Positions 16,184 through 25,663 of a stretch of DNA of 64,000 nucleotides are shown here, piece after piece; within the stretch, counting starts at the first letter, position 1, and every line of letters begins with the position of its first letter. Under the pieces are notes generated by a model that saw only the letters and a list, made by a program, of their open reading frames with translations, did no database searches and was not told the DNA's origin. Made by a program: the position numbers and the translations under genes. The DNA is from JAEMQF01 sp963850525 (GTDB lineage Bacteria; Pseudomonadota; Gammaproteobacteria; Burkholderiales; Burkholderiaceae_C), in assembly GCA_963850525.1 (NCBI GenBank), contig CAWKLQ010000008.1:992001-1056000 (forward strand). The letters are read 5' to 3'.

Positions 16184-18502
16184 TCAGGGCGCCGCCGGGT
16201 TGCACTTTCCACCGTCGGTCGGCTGGTTGCACACATCGCTCGCCACGGCCTGCGCGATCAGCGCATCGCGGTCGGCGGCGAGCAGGTAGCCCTTGTTGAA
16301 CGCGTTGTTCGCGGCGGCTGTGACCGCAGCCACATAGCCGGCGTGCGTGCCGTAGCGCTCTTCGAGCGACAGGCGCGGGTCGCCCGCGGCGATGCGCTGC
16401 GCCTTGGTCTTGAAGAACGGCACCATGCCGCCGACGTAATTGCACACCTGGCCGGCGTGGAAGGGCCTGCCGTCGTAGGTGGCATCAGTTGGGCCTGCGG
16501 TGATATTCCAGCCCAGGTACGTTCCGAGCGGTGCGTCGTTCTGCACTGTGGGCACGCCGCCGAGTTCGTTGCCATCCGCGTCGACCCGCGGCACAAGCGT
16601 CTTGATGACATGCTTGATGGGTGGGGGAAGGTTCGTCGGCACGCCGTTGGCTTCGCTGTGGTCGTACTGCGGGCCCCAGTCGTAGTCGAAGACCGGAAAG
16701 ACGAAGTTCTCGGGCTTGAAAATCGAATCCGGAATTCCGGGAACGCCCTTCGGGAAACCCATCGCCTTCATCGTCGGCTTGACGAGCAGCGAGCGCCACT
16801 TCTTGCCGTGGTGGCCGTCGCGGTCATCGTCATCGTCGCCGTCGCGGTCGTCGCCGTCATGGCCTCTGCCGTGGTGGCGGTCATCGTCGTCATCGTCGCG
16901 GTCATGCGCGCCGGGGTGCTTGATCGGCTTCAGCGTCGGCCATTGGCTCGGCGGCGGCGCCCTGTTGGACATTACCCAGTCGCGCAACGAGGCACGAACC
17001 TTGTTCACGAGGCCGGCCGCGGGTACGGGGTTTTGAAGCAGCGTCGGGCGGCCCCAGTTATTGCCAGGGCAACTGACATTTGCCGCAAGGGGGGCCGGTT
17101 TCTCCGTCGTCACGCCACTGCCGCCGCCGTGCGTGGAACTGGGCAGGTAGTAGCGCCGCACGTTGCTCGGCAGCGGGATGTCGACGTTCGCCTCGGTGCC
17201 GACCCACGACATCGTCATCTTCAGCGCAAACACTTCGGCACCACCGAAGGTCTCGACGACCTTCGGGCAGGTCTTGCTTCTCTTGCAGCGATCCAGGATG
17301 CCGCTGTCGGGCAGGTCGCGCACTTCGTCTTCCCAGCGCGCCCACCATTGCGGGCCTTCGCTGCCCATCTGGTAGAGCTCGAGCACGCCGTCGGGCTGGC
17401 CCCAGCGCGAGTTGTTCGCGACACGTCGGCCGGCGATCATCGGCCAGGCGCCTTCATGCACGATGCGGCCGGCTTCGTCCTGGTTCATTCCGAGGTGGAT
17501 GAAGTGGCGCGTGAAGTTGCCCGATTGCGACGAGCCGCGCACGATCGCCCACTTCACCTTGCCGGCGACTGGGTTGGGCGTGCCGAAGTCGTCCACCGAC
17601 TCGTAGCGGAAGAACGACTGCACGTCGCGAAACGCCGCGGTGCCCGCGCCCAGCACGTATGGGTCTTTCACGGTGTAGGTCACCTGGTACAGCTTGGTCG
17701 GGTCGAAGCCGTCTTTCATGCACACGTTGACGGGCAGCACGGTGACCGGCGTGGGCGCGGCGAAGGTGCCGCCGCCGCAGAACTTCCAATCGCTGTTCGC
17801 GACGCTGGGGCCGTAGGTGACCTTGCCGTTGATGGATTCATGCAGCACCGTCCTCATCACCGCGCCGGCGTTGCTGTTCACGTCGAGCGGGAAATACGGA
17901 ATCGGGTTGCCCATCACGTTGAGCGGCGCCGCCGCCAGGCCGCTGCGGTTGATGATGCGGCCGAGCATCGTGCCGGTAACCCCGGCCACCACGGGCGTCC
18001 TGACGTAGTGGTTGGCGAACGTGGGCGCCGACGCGCAAGCGCTTCCTGCGGCGTAAGGCGGCAGGCAAGTCACACGGGCGGGAACTGCCGTGGCGCCGGC
18101 GTTGTCGCCCTGCCAGCCGCTGAGCAAGTGCAGGTCGCCCGCGGCAAACAGGTCGCTGCTGAGCGCCACATTACCGCCGCGGTTCGGCACGTCGTGCCAC
18201 ATCAGGCCACTCGTGTTGGCCATGTCAACGGGCTTGCGAATCCGGATGCTCGCGATGTACTCGACGTTGCCGCGCGCATTGCGCGGCGCGAGGTTCAAGT
18301 CGGTGATCTCCCGGTTGTGCCGGTCGCTCGGGTTGAGTTCGCCGAAGGCGCGGCCGGTCAGCTCCTGGTAGGGCTTGGCGGCGTCTGCCGGATTGGCGAG
18401 CGGCGTCGTCGTATCGATGACGATGCGCGTCACGCGCGCCTGCACCAGCGTGCACGCCAACGCGGCGCAACTCGCCAGAAGGGTAGTTCGAAGCTTGTTC
18501 AT
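16184..18502 (-). CDS. Large exported alpha/beta hydrolase (Abhydrolase_10-like) with internal Asp/His insertion
   Basis: A 772-residue protein. Signal peptide MNKLRTTLLASCAALACTL, cleavage after VQA. The N-terminal part has 'PYQELTGRAFGELNPSDRHN' and 'SGLMWHDVPNRGGNVAL', typical of the alpha/beta-hydrolase-domain family PF20091. 'IVRGSSQSGNFTRHFIHLGM' contains the nucleophile elbow GSSQSG. Residues about 532-566 are an Asp/His/Arg-rich insert (core DRDDDDDDRHHGRG) placed inside the domain, before 'WRSLLVKPTMKAMGFP'. The start at 18502 follows AAGGAAGAGAGAC, and the 28-residue longer form lacks support. The substrate is unknown; the context suggests an ester. Confidence 0.85.
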   Translation of the reverse strand: MNKLRTTLLASCAALACTLVQARVTRIVIDTTTPLANPADAAKPYQELTGRAFGELNPSDRHNREITDLNLAPRNARGNVEYIASIRIRKPVDMANTSGLMWHDVPNRGGNVALSSDLFAAGDLHLLSGWQGDNAGATAVPARVTCLPPYAAGSACASAPTFANHYVRTPVVAGVTGTMLGRIINRSGLAAAPLNVMGNPIPYFPLDVNSNAGAVMRTVLHESINGKVTYGPSVANSDWKFCGGGTFAAPTPVTVLPVNVCMKDGFDPTKLYQVTYTVKDPYVLGAGTAAFRDVQSFFRYESVDDFGTPNPVAGKVKWAIVRGSSQSGNFTRHFIHLGMNQDEAGRIVHEGAWPMIAGRRVANNSRWGQPDGVLELYQMGSEGPQWWARWEDEVRDLPDSGILDRCKRSKTCPKVVETFGGAEVFALKMTMSWVGTEANVDIPLPSNVRRYYLPSSTHGGGSGVTTEKPAPLAANVSCPGNNWGRPTLLQNPVPAAGLVNKVRASLRDWVMSNRAPPPSQWPTLKPIKHPGAHDRDDDDDDRHHGRGHDGDDRDGDDDDDRDGHHGKKWRSLLVKPTMKAMGFPKGVPGIPDSIFKPENFVFPVFDYDWGPQYDHSEANGVPTNLPPPIKHVIKTLVPRVDADGNELGGVPTVQNDAPLGTYLGWNITAGPTDATYDGRPFHAGQVCNYVGGMVPFFKTKAQRIAAGDPRLSLEERYGTHAGYVAAVTAAANNAFNKGYLLAADRDALIAQAVASDVCNQPTDGGKCNPAAP
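16800..16910. repeat. Trinucleotide-rich low-complexity tract inside the large hydrolase gene
   Basis: Plus-strand GTC/ATC/GTG triplets in imperfect array encode the internal Asp/His segment on the minus strand. The reading frame is preserved on both sides, so the tract is tolerated in the protein. Confidence 0.8.
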
Positions 18503-18651
18503 GGGTCTGTCTCTCTTCCTTCTATTTGAGGATGGAACTGGCCTGGGCGGAATCGCTGCGCGAACGACGTGCGGTCGCCTGCGCAAAACAGTCCGCGCCG
18601 TGCTGTCATTGATCGTACGAGGCGCATCGCCACGTCTGCCACTGGCGGCCG

Positions 18652-18702
18652 AAGTAATGTCGAATTTCCGATACTCCGGGCGAGAAACCGATAGGGAATC
18701 GG
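18652..18702 (-). promoter_or_regulatory. Cluster motif copy upstream of the large alpha/beta hydrolase
   Basis: On the minus strand: CCCTATCGGTTTCTCGCC, then GAGTATCGGAAATTCGAC followed by ATTACTT. The second half matches the copy at 28571-28600 (TATCGGGAAATCGATATC) with one gap, and the end ATCGACATTA-like element matches the CHRD copy. Confidence 0.5.
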
Positions 18703-18726
18703 CTCAGAGGCTGAGAGGCTGAGAGG
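18703..18726. repeat. Three tandem 8-bp repeats
   Basis: CTCAGAGG, CTGAGAGG, CTGAGAGG in direct succession, between the two motif copies of the divergent region. They could be spacing or binding repeats, or a small slippage product. Confidence 0.6.
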
Positions 18727-18750
18727 CAACCAGATTTTCGAAGTCTTGAG

Positions 18751-18777
18751 CTTCCTATCGGAAAAGCGAGATTGTTT
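18751..18777 (+). promoter_or_regulatory. Cluster motif copy upstream of the amidohydrolase
   Basis: CTTCCTATCGGAAAAGCGAG followed by ATTGTTT. It aligns with the copy before tannase 2 (CTTCGCTATCGGGAAATCGA) over its whole length with a single gap. It is 157 bp upstream of the TTG start. Confidence 0.5.
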
Positions 18778-18933
18778 GATTCGCGCCCGATTCAAATCAA
18801 ACACTTGTTCCTAGACTCGACCGCGAAGCGACGCCGGCACAAGCAGAGCCGCGCGCTTCCCACGCGCCGGGGAACGGCGCTTCCAGTCAGGCGCTGCGTG
18901 CGGCGCGGACGAAGAGTCACCGAGGAGAACGAG

Positions 18934-20856
18934 TTGGCCAACCGAAAGACGATGCCCGAGAAGAAGCCGGAATTCCGCGAAGAGGACACCTGGTTCAGCG
19001 ACGCGCAGCAAAGCCGCGTCGCGCCGGCGGATCACTTCGACAGCGTGCGTTCGCCGATCCCCACGCAAATGGTGTCCAACGGCGAATACATGCCGATCGT
19101 GCAGACCGACAAGCAGCGCCAGGTCGAAGTGCGCCTGGGCGAACTGTCGGCGCAGGCGGCGAAGAAGCTTGGCACGTCGCGCCGCAATTTCCTTGCCTCG
19201 AGCGGCGGGTTTGCCGCGAGTTTCATCGCGATGAACGAAGTCTTCGGGCGCTTCTTCGACGTCGAGCCGATCGAGATGTTCGTCCCTTCAGCCTACGCCG
19301 AAAGCGGCCCGCCGCGCGACCTGTTCGTCTTCGACGACCAGACGCACATCATCCGCTCGAGCCGCGTCGGCCCGGGCAACTCGTTGCGCTCGATCGCGCA
19401 GGGCCTGCCCAGCACCAACAACCCGAACAACTTGCCCGACGAACTGGGACGTGTGAACTTCCCGTGGAACCCGGCGCTGATCGGCCTGCCCAACCTGAAC
19501 TCCAACTTCCATCTCGCGCAGTACATGAAGGACGTCTACCTGGACAGCCAGGTGACGGTGGCCATCATGACGAACAACAACTCGGCCGCGCTGCCGCAAG
19601 GCCCGGGGCTGCCGAACCGGCCGCCGAAGAATATCCAGGAATCGGAGTCGGCCGAAATCCTGACCGCGGAGCAGACGATGGCGACACGCGACTGGGTGAA
19701 CCAGGTCGCCGGCTCGACGCGCATGCTCGGCCACGGCCAGCTCTACACCGGCAAGGGCAATCTGTACTACATCGACGAGCAGATGGAGACGATGCGCCCC
19801 GACTGCTGGAAGGGCTACACGATCGCGACCGCGGCGAAGACCGACTTCGACCCGGCCAGCGACATGAAGCGCTGGCGCCTGGACGATCCGGAGGTGGCCT
19901 ACCCCACGTACGAACGCATCGACCAGCTCGCCCGCAAGGACCGCGGCCGCTATGCGAAGAAACATCCGGGGATCCGCAACATCTCGATCCACAAGGGCCT
20001 GAGCACCAACGAGCCGGAACCTGGCCGCGCCGAGTTGGGCCACCCGCGCGACATTCCTCAGTGCGCGAAAGACTGGCCGCAGTTCAACTTCATCATCTAT
20101 CACGCGTCGATCAAGCCGAGCTTCTGGGTGCTCAACGCGCTGAACGACGTGAAGTCGGGCGTCACGCGTGAAGGCGTTCCCGACATCAAGTGGGTCACCG
20201 AAATGGCGGTGCTCGCGCGGCCGTACAAGAACGTGTATGCCGAGATCGGCACCACGTTCGCGTCTTGCGTCATCACCTTCCCCACCGTGTGCGCGCACAT
20301 CCTCGGCCAGTTGCTCAAGTTCATGGGCGAAGACCGCGTCGTGTTCGGCTCCGACGCCGTGTGGTACGGCTCGCCGCAGTGGCAGATCGAAGCGCTGTGG
20401 CGCTTCCAGATCCCCGAAGACCTGCGCCGCATGTACGGCTATCCGAAGCTGACCAAATCGATCAAGCGCAAGATCCTTGGCCTCAACTCGGCGCGCATCT
20501 ACAAGATCATTCCCGGCAGCGTGTCGCGCCGCGGCCATGACGACGATGACGACCACGGCCACGGCCACGACAGAGACGATCACGACGGCCACGACGACGA
20601 CCGCCGCCGCGACGCTTACAGCAACGGCGTCTACCGGCCGGTGCCCAAGGACTACGAAGCGCGCATCACGCCCGAGCTGAAGCGCATCCTCGAGTTCCCC
20701 ACCACGACGGCGGGTGCATCGTCGCCGCTGGTTCTGCCGCAGACGCCCTTCGACCAGTACAAGACCGACAAACTCGCGCAGATCAAGCAGGCCTACGAAG
20801 CGCACGGCGGGACGCGCAGCAATACGCGCTACGGCTGGTTGCGCACGCGCGCCTGA
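18934..20856 (+). CDS. Tat-exported amidohydrolase (amidohydrolase 2 family) with internal Asp/His segment
   Basis: A 640-residue protein if translated from TTG 18934, which has AGGAG 7 bp upstream; ATG 18952 is the alternative. A twin-arginine motif 'TSRRNFLASSGGFAAS' lies after an unusually long N-region (Arg83-Arg84). The metal-dependent TIM-barrel hydrolase domain follows: 'FVFDDQTHIIR', 'FNFIIYHASIKP', 'NVYAEIGTTF', and the late 'EDRVVFGSDAVWYGSP' with the catalytic Asp. At about residues 533-560 there is an acidic segment (core HDDDDDHGHGHDRDD) before a C-terminal helix-rich extension. Probably an exported hydrolase or decarboxylase; substrate unknown. Confidence 0.87.
   Translation: MANRKTMPEKKPEFREEDTWFSDAQQSRVAPADHFDSVRSPIPTQMVSNGEYMPIVQTDKQRQVEVRLGELSAQAAKKLGTSRRNFLASSGGFAASFIAMNEVFGRFFDVEPIEMFVPSAYAESGPPRDLFVFDDQTHIIRSSRVGPGNSLRSIAQGLPSTNNPNNLPDELGRVNFPWNPALIGLPNLNSNFHLAQYMKDVYLDSQVTVAIMTNNNSAALPQGPGLPNRPPKNIQESESAEILTAEQTMATRDWVNQVAGSTRMLGHGQLYTGKGNLYYIDEQMETMRPDCWKGYTIATAAKTDFDPASDMKRWRLDDPEVAYPTYERIDQLARKDRGRYAKKHPGIRNISIHKGLSTNEPEPGRAELGHPRDIPQCAKDWPQFNFIIYHASIKPSFWVLNALNDVKSGVTREGVPDIKWVTEMAVLARPYKNVYAEIGTTFASCVITFPTVCAHILGQLLKFMGEDRVVFGSDAVWYGSPQWQIEALWRFQIPEDLRRMYGYPKLTKSIKRKILGLNSARIYKIIPGSVSRRGHDDDDDHGHGHDRDDHDGHDDDRRRDAYSNGVYRPVPKDYEARITPELKRILEFPTTTAGASSPLVLPQTPFDQYKTDKLAQIKQAYEAHGGTRSNTRYGWLRTRA
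20536..20613. repeat. GAC/CAC-rich low-complexity tract inside the amidohydrolase gene
   Basis: Imperfect GAC/GAT/CAC triplet array encoding the internal Asp/His segment on the plus strand. Same composition as the tracts encoded on the minus strand in neighbouring genes. Confidence 0.8.
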
Positions 20857-20879
20857 GCGAGGAAGTCGCGCCAAGCCAA

Positions 20880-20906
20880 GGCCCGGCAACGCCGGGCCAT
20901 TTTTTT
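20880..20906 (+). terminator. Rho-independent terminator of the amidohydrolase gene
   Basis: GGCCCGGC-AAC-GCCGGGCC stem-loop followed by A and seven T, 23 bp after the stop codon. A textbook intrinsic terminator. Confidence 0.92.
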
Positions 20907-21070
20907 GGACTTGCGAACTTGGTGCAGCCCCGCGCTGGCGTGGCAACGGCGCTCCCGCTTCTGGGCGACGTGTAACAACGAGAATTCGATGTCGAATCCG
21001 ACGCGACTGGATCGTCGTGGTCAAAACGGCGATCCCGTTCCACTGACCGAACCCATAGGAGCATCCGATC

Positions 21071-21520
21071 ATGACCACCGACCGCACCATTCGCCTGCAC
21101 CGCGTATTGCCCACCTCGCCCGAGAAAATCTACCGCGCGTTCCTCGACCCCGACGCGCTGGCGCGCTGGTTGCCGCCCAACGGCTTCACCGCCAAGGTGC
21201 ATCAGCTCGAAGCCAAGGTCGGCGGCAAGCATCGCATGTCGTTCACCAATTTCACGACCGGCAACGGCCACTCGTTCGGAGGCGAATATATTGAGCTGGT
21301 GCCCCACCAGCGCCTGCGCTATACCGAACGCTTCGACGACCCCAACTTGCCCGGCGAGATGCGCGTCACGGTGAATCTGAAGGCGGTGTCGTGCGGCACC
21401 GAGCTGACGATCACGCAGGAAGGAATCCCTGAGGCGATCCCGCTCGAGGCCTGCGTCCTCGGTTGGCAGGAATCGCTGCGCAACCTGTCGCGGCTGGTCG
21501 AACCGAACATCCCCGACTGA
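21071..21520 (+). CDS. SRPBCC (AHSA1-like) family protein
   Basis: A 149-residue START-like hydrophobic-cavity protein. It starts 'IRLHRVLPTSPEKIYRAFLD' and 'ALARWLPPNGF', and ends with 'GTELTITQEGIP' and the long C-terminal helix 'CVLGWQESLRNLSRLVE', the AHSA1/polyketide-cyclase pattern. It binds a small lipophilic ligand or acts as a co-chaperone-like protein in the cytosol. No signal peptide and no acidic tail, unlike its exported neighbours. It lies downstream of a strong terminator, so it has its own promoter. Confidence 0.88.
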   Translation: MTTDRTIRLHRVLPTSPEKIYRAFLDPDALARWLPPNGFTAKVHQLEAKVGGKHRMSFTNFTTGNGHSFGGEYIELVPHQRLRYTERFDDPNLPGEMRVTVNLKAVSCGTELTITQEGIPEAIPLEACVLGWQESLRNLSRLVEPNIPD

Positions 21521-21567
21521 AAAAGGATTGTCGAAAACGACGCCACTCGACTTCGCGAAGTGACCAA

Positions 21568-21590
21568 CCCCCGGGCGCGCCGCCCGGGGG
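21568..21590. terminator. GC hairpin between convergent SRPBCC and frmA genes
   Basis: CCCCCGGGC and GCCCGGGGG flank a 5-nt loop. A second small palindrome (ACTTCGCGAAGT) lies just before it. No T tract, but the location between convergent genes fits a bidirectional terminator. Confidence 0.5.
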
Positions 21591-21617
21591 TGCGGCGCGG
21601 CTGACAGCCCACCCGAA

Positions 21618-22724
<1,107 letters not shown>

Positions 22725-22785
22725 GGGCGGTTTCTCGAGAGGGAGTGGGCGGCGCTGCGATTGTGTGGCACGCGCGCGGCTGCGA

Positions 22786-22812
22786 TAAAAAAAGGCCCGG
22801 AACTCCGGGCCT
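22786..22812 (-). terminator. Rho-independent terminator of the SGNH hydrolase A gene
   Basis: On the minus strand the stem AGGCCCGG-AGTT-CCGGGCCT is followed by a run of T (plus-strand A tract 22787-22793). It lies 32 bp after the stop of SGNH hydrolase A. Confidence 0.85.
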
Positions 22813-22843
22813 GGGCGGCGTGGGCACGGGGCCGCGCGTCGCG

Positions 22844-24129
22844 TCAATCGTGATCGTCGCCGTCGTGGTCGTCGCTGAACAGCCTCAGGTTGATGCCATC
22901 GGCCATCGCCTGATGCCCGGCGTCATTGGGGTGGATGCCGTCGCCGTTGCCTGTGCCGTTGCCGCTGTACAGCGGCAGCATGTTCGACGGGTCGACCTGG
23001 CCGCGAAGAATCTTGTCGAAGTCGACCAGGCCGTCGAGCACCTTCACGCCTTCGCTGCGCACCCAGGCGTTGAACTCGATGCGCTTGAATTCGATGACGT
23101 TGTAGCTGCGGAACGTTCCGGTCGGGCCCATCGTCGTGCCGATGACCTTGATGCCGCGCGCGTGCGCGCGCTCGACGAGCTGGCGCAATCCGTACGCGAC
23201 GTCGTCGGCATGCGGGGGCAGCTCAGGCGTGTTGGGCAGGCCGTTGGCCCCGAGATCGTTGATGCCGTCGGCGAGGATCACGTGCGTCAGGCCGGCCATG
23301 CCCAGCACGTCGCGGTCGAAGCGGCTCAGCGCGGACGGATTCGTCGTCGCGCCGGACAGCACCCGGTTGCCGCCAAAGCCCAGGCCCAGCACGCTCATCG
23401 GCGGTTGATGCCGCGCCGTGTGAATGCGCGCCGCGAGGCGGTCTGTCCACTTCAGGTTTTCCGCCGAGCTGCCGGTGCCCGCGACGATGGAGTCGCCAAT
23501 CACCGCGATCACGCCGCCGGCACGCCGGCTCTTCACTTCAACCGCCGACATGAAATAGCCGTTCGCCGCGGTTGCAGTGAAGGGCAGCACGAGCGCCTGC
23601 GTCTGGTCGCCCGCGCCGGCGGCGATGTAGGTCACCTTGCGCGAGCCCGGGTACTGGGTCGTCTGCACCTGGGCTTGCGGCAGATAGATGCTCACCGAGA
23701 CGTCGGTCAACGCCGGCACGCGCAGCTCGACCGGGTCGCTGACGACGAAGCCTTGAATGGGCACCGTCACGCTCGGCTTGCCGCCGAAGGTGATGGCGTG
23801 CAGGCTGCCCGGTGTGACCGCGGCCGGCGGCAGGCGCCTTCAAACCCACCGAGGCGGCGCCGATGAACGAGCGGTGCGGCGCCGAAGGTGTTGGCGAATT
23901 TGACCCTGACTTCATTGCCGCCGAGCGTCAGCCACACGGTTTCGCGCAGGGTGGTGCCTGCCGCATAGGTGATGGGTGCCGCGATGTCTTGCTGCGGCCC
24001 GGCCCACGCGGTGAACCACGCGCCGTGGTGGCGATCGTTGTCGCGATCGCCCGCAAGTGCGCCGCTCGCCGCACCGGCAACCAGCAGCAGCGCGACGACG
24101 TGAGTCAGAAGGCGTCGGGTCAGGTTCAT
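22844..24129 (-). pseudogene. SGNH/GDSL hydrolase A, frameshifted
   Basis: The N-terminal part starts at ATG 24129 after GGAGACACGA, with a signal peptide (MNLTRRLLTHVVALLLVAGA), an early 'DRDNDRHHGAWFTAWAGPQ', and runs to 'NTFGAAPLV'. The rest continues in another frame from 23770 with 'TVPIQGFVVSDPVELRVP', block I 'VIAVIGDSIVAGTG', 'GFGGNRVL', 'ILADGINDLG' and 'DGIHPNDAGHQAMADGI', ending 'SDDHDGDDHD'. Two single-base insertions, near 23862-23870 and near 23821-23840, restore one frame if removed. All SGNH catalytic blocks are present, so either a sequence error or a recent inactivation. Paralogue of hydrolase B upstream. Confidence 0.8.
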
Positions 24130-24173
24130 TCGTGTCTCCTCAACTGGGGGCATGGGACGCCGCGGCGTCGGGT

Positions 24174-25501
24174 TCAATCGTCGTCGTCGTCGTCGTCGTC
24201 GCCGTGGTCGTCGTGGTCGTCGTCATCGTCACGACCCTTGTGGCGGAACAGGCGCAAGTCGATCGCCTCGCCCATCGCCTTGTAGCCCGCGGCGTTCGGG
24301 TGCGTGTTGTCGCAGTTCCAGGCTGCGGGGATTTGCACCGCGCTGCTGCCGTCCACCTGCGTCACGACCGGGCCATGCGCCATCAGACGGTCGAAGTCGA
24401 TGATGCCGTCGAAGTTGGAGCGGTTGCGCATCCAGTCGTTGACGAGCAGGCGTTGTGCCTCCATCGCGCCGGTCCAGCCCGTCAACGGCGCAGGCCGCCC
24501 GCGCGGAATCACGGTCACGCCGTAGATCTTCATGCCGGCGGCGTGCACTTTGTCGATCAGCGTCTGGGTGCCGGCCTGGATTTGCGCTGCAGTGAAGCCG
24601 CCGGTGATGTCGTTCGTGCCCTCGAACAGGACGACGTGCGTCGCGCCGGAACGGTCGAGCACGTCGCGGTGGATGCGCTCCAGCGCAGCCGGGCCGTTGC
24701 CGCGATTCAGCACGCGGTTGCCAGCGATGCCTTCGTTGGCGACGGCGTAGCGGTACTTCTTCGAGCCCTTCGCGAGGCGATGTGCGAGCACGTCGCCCCA
24801 GCGCTGGTACAGGTTGGGCTGGACGATCAGCGCGTCGTCGCGCGTGCTGCAGCGCCCGTCGGTGATCGAGTCGCCGAAGACGACGATCGTGCCGGGCGCC
24901 GACGCCGATTTCACGTCGAGCGCAGCGACCCAGTAAAACGGCCACTGCCCCGAATTCAGCGCGGGGATTTCAGGCAGGGGCTCGAAGCCAGCGCCGGACA
25001 CGTCGGCAGCGCGGTTGCCCGGTGCCGAGTAGTTGATGCGCAAGCCCACGACGTGGGTGCTGATGTCGCCCGCCGTCGCAACGTGCAGGCTCAGCGACAC
25101 CTTGCGGAACGCGCGCACCTTGAATGCGATCGCGTCGCTGTAGGCGCCCTGCCCCGCGGCGAGCGTGAGCCCGGGCAGGCCATCGAACGTGAGGGCATGG
25201 TTGCTGCCGGCCTTGACGTCGGCGCCTTCGCCGATCGCATCGCCAAGGTAAGCGGCGGAGAACGTGACGGGCTTGGTGCCCATCGTGTTTTCCAGCTTCA
25301 CGCGAATATGGGTTCCCGAGATGCTGGGCATCAACAGCATGCGCACCGTGCGGTTGTTCATGTCGGGCGTGGTCTGCACCGCGCCGTGCGAGGTGGCCCA
25401 GGCGGTTTGCCAGTCGGCCCCGCCGCCGGCGAGTGCGGCGAGCGGCGCCAGCGCGAGCAGCAAGGCTGCGAACAGGAAGGCAACGAATTTCGATGCTTCA
25501 T
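24174..25501 (-). CDS. SGNH/GDSL hydrolase B with long Asp tail; probable frameshift near the start
   Basis: The body (about 430 residues) is intact: 'QTAWATSHGAVQTTPDMNN', block I 'TIVVFGDSITDGRCST', 'NEGIAGNRVLNRG', block III 'VLFEGTNDITGG', block V 'CDNTHPNAAGYKAMGEAI'. The tail is 'GRDDDDDHDDHGDDDDDDDD'. A good start (GGAGACACAC then ATG 25501) is out of frame with the body by one base. The in-frame stretch KFVAFLFAALLLALAPLAA is a signal-peptide core without a start codon, so one base seems to be missing between about 25470 and 25500. The only in-frame start, TTG 25463, would give a crippled signal peptide. Likely an exported esterase, probably of carbohydrate or phenolic esters. Confidence 0.78.
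24178..24237. repeat. GTC triplet microsatellite encoding the Asp tail of SGNH hydrolase B
   Basis: Almost uninterrupted GTC triplets with a few GTG and ATC, the purest of the triplet tracts in the window. Read on the minus strand it gives runs of Asp with His. Confidence 0.88.
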
Positions 25502-25579
25502 GTGTGTCTCCAAGTTGATTCAGAATGCGAAGCGCGGCGGCCGATCGTAGCGTGCGGCGTGCACGCGGCTTGCGGGCCG

Positions 25580-25632
25580 GGCCAAACTAAAAGCAAATTG
25601 GCGACAGGCCGCGAGCGATAAACCTAAAGTCG
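25580..25632 (-). promoter_or_regulatory. Cluster motif copy upstream of SGNH hydrolase B
   Basis: On the minus strand: CGACTTTAGGTTTATCGCTC then GCGGCCTGTCGCCAATT. The first 19 bases match the CHRD copy at all but one position. It lies 79-131 bp before the putative ATG. Confidence 0.5.
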
Positions 25633-25663
25633 ACGCTCGCGTTCGCGAGGTGCCGAAAGAGCG

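Larger units (their letters stand above)
18503..18933. promoter_or_regulatory. Divergent regulatory region of the exported-hydrolase cluster
   Basis: 431 bp between the large alpha/beta hydrolase (minus) and the amidohydrolase (plus), with no gene. It is less GC-rich than its surroundings at 18650-18800. It contains two copies of the cluster motif (about 18652-18702 minus, 18751-18777 plus) and three direct 8-bp repeats between them. Confidence 0.65.

Noticed and set aside
14273..18529. A 1418-codon open frame on the plus strand
   Set aside because: It is antisense to the tannase and the large alpha/beta hydrolase, is rich in Arg/Ala/Val/His with no domain, and arises from high GC and the codon use of the minus-strand genes.
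24178..24237. Repetitive GTC tract considered as a CRISPR or regulatory repeat
   Set aside because: No spacers or direct repeats with unique intervals; it is a coding triplet run that gives the Asp tail of SGNH hydrolase B.
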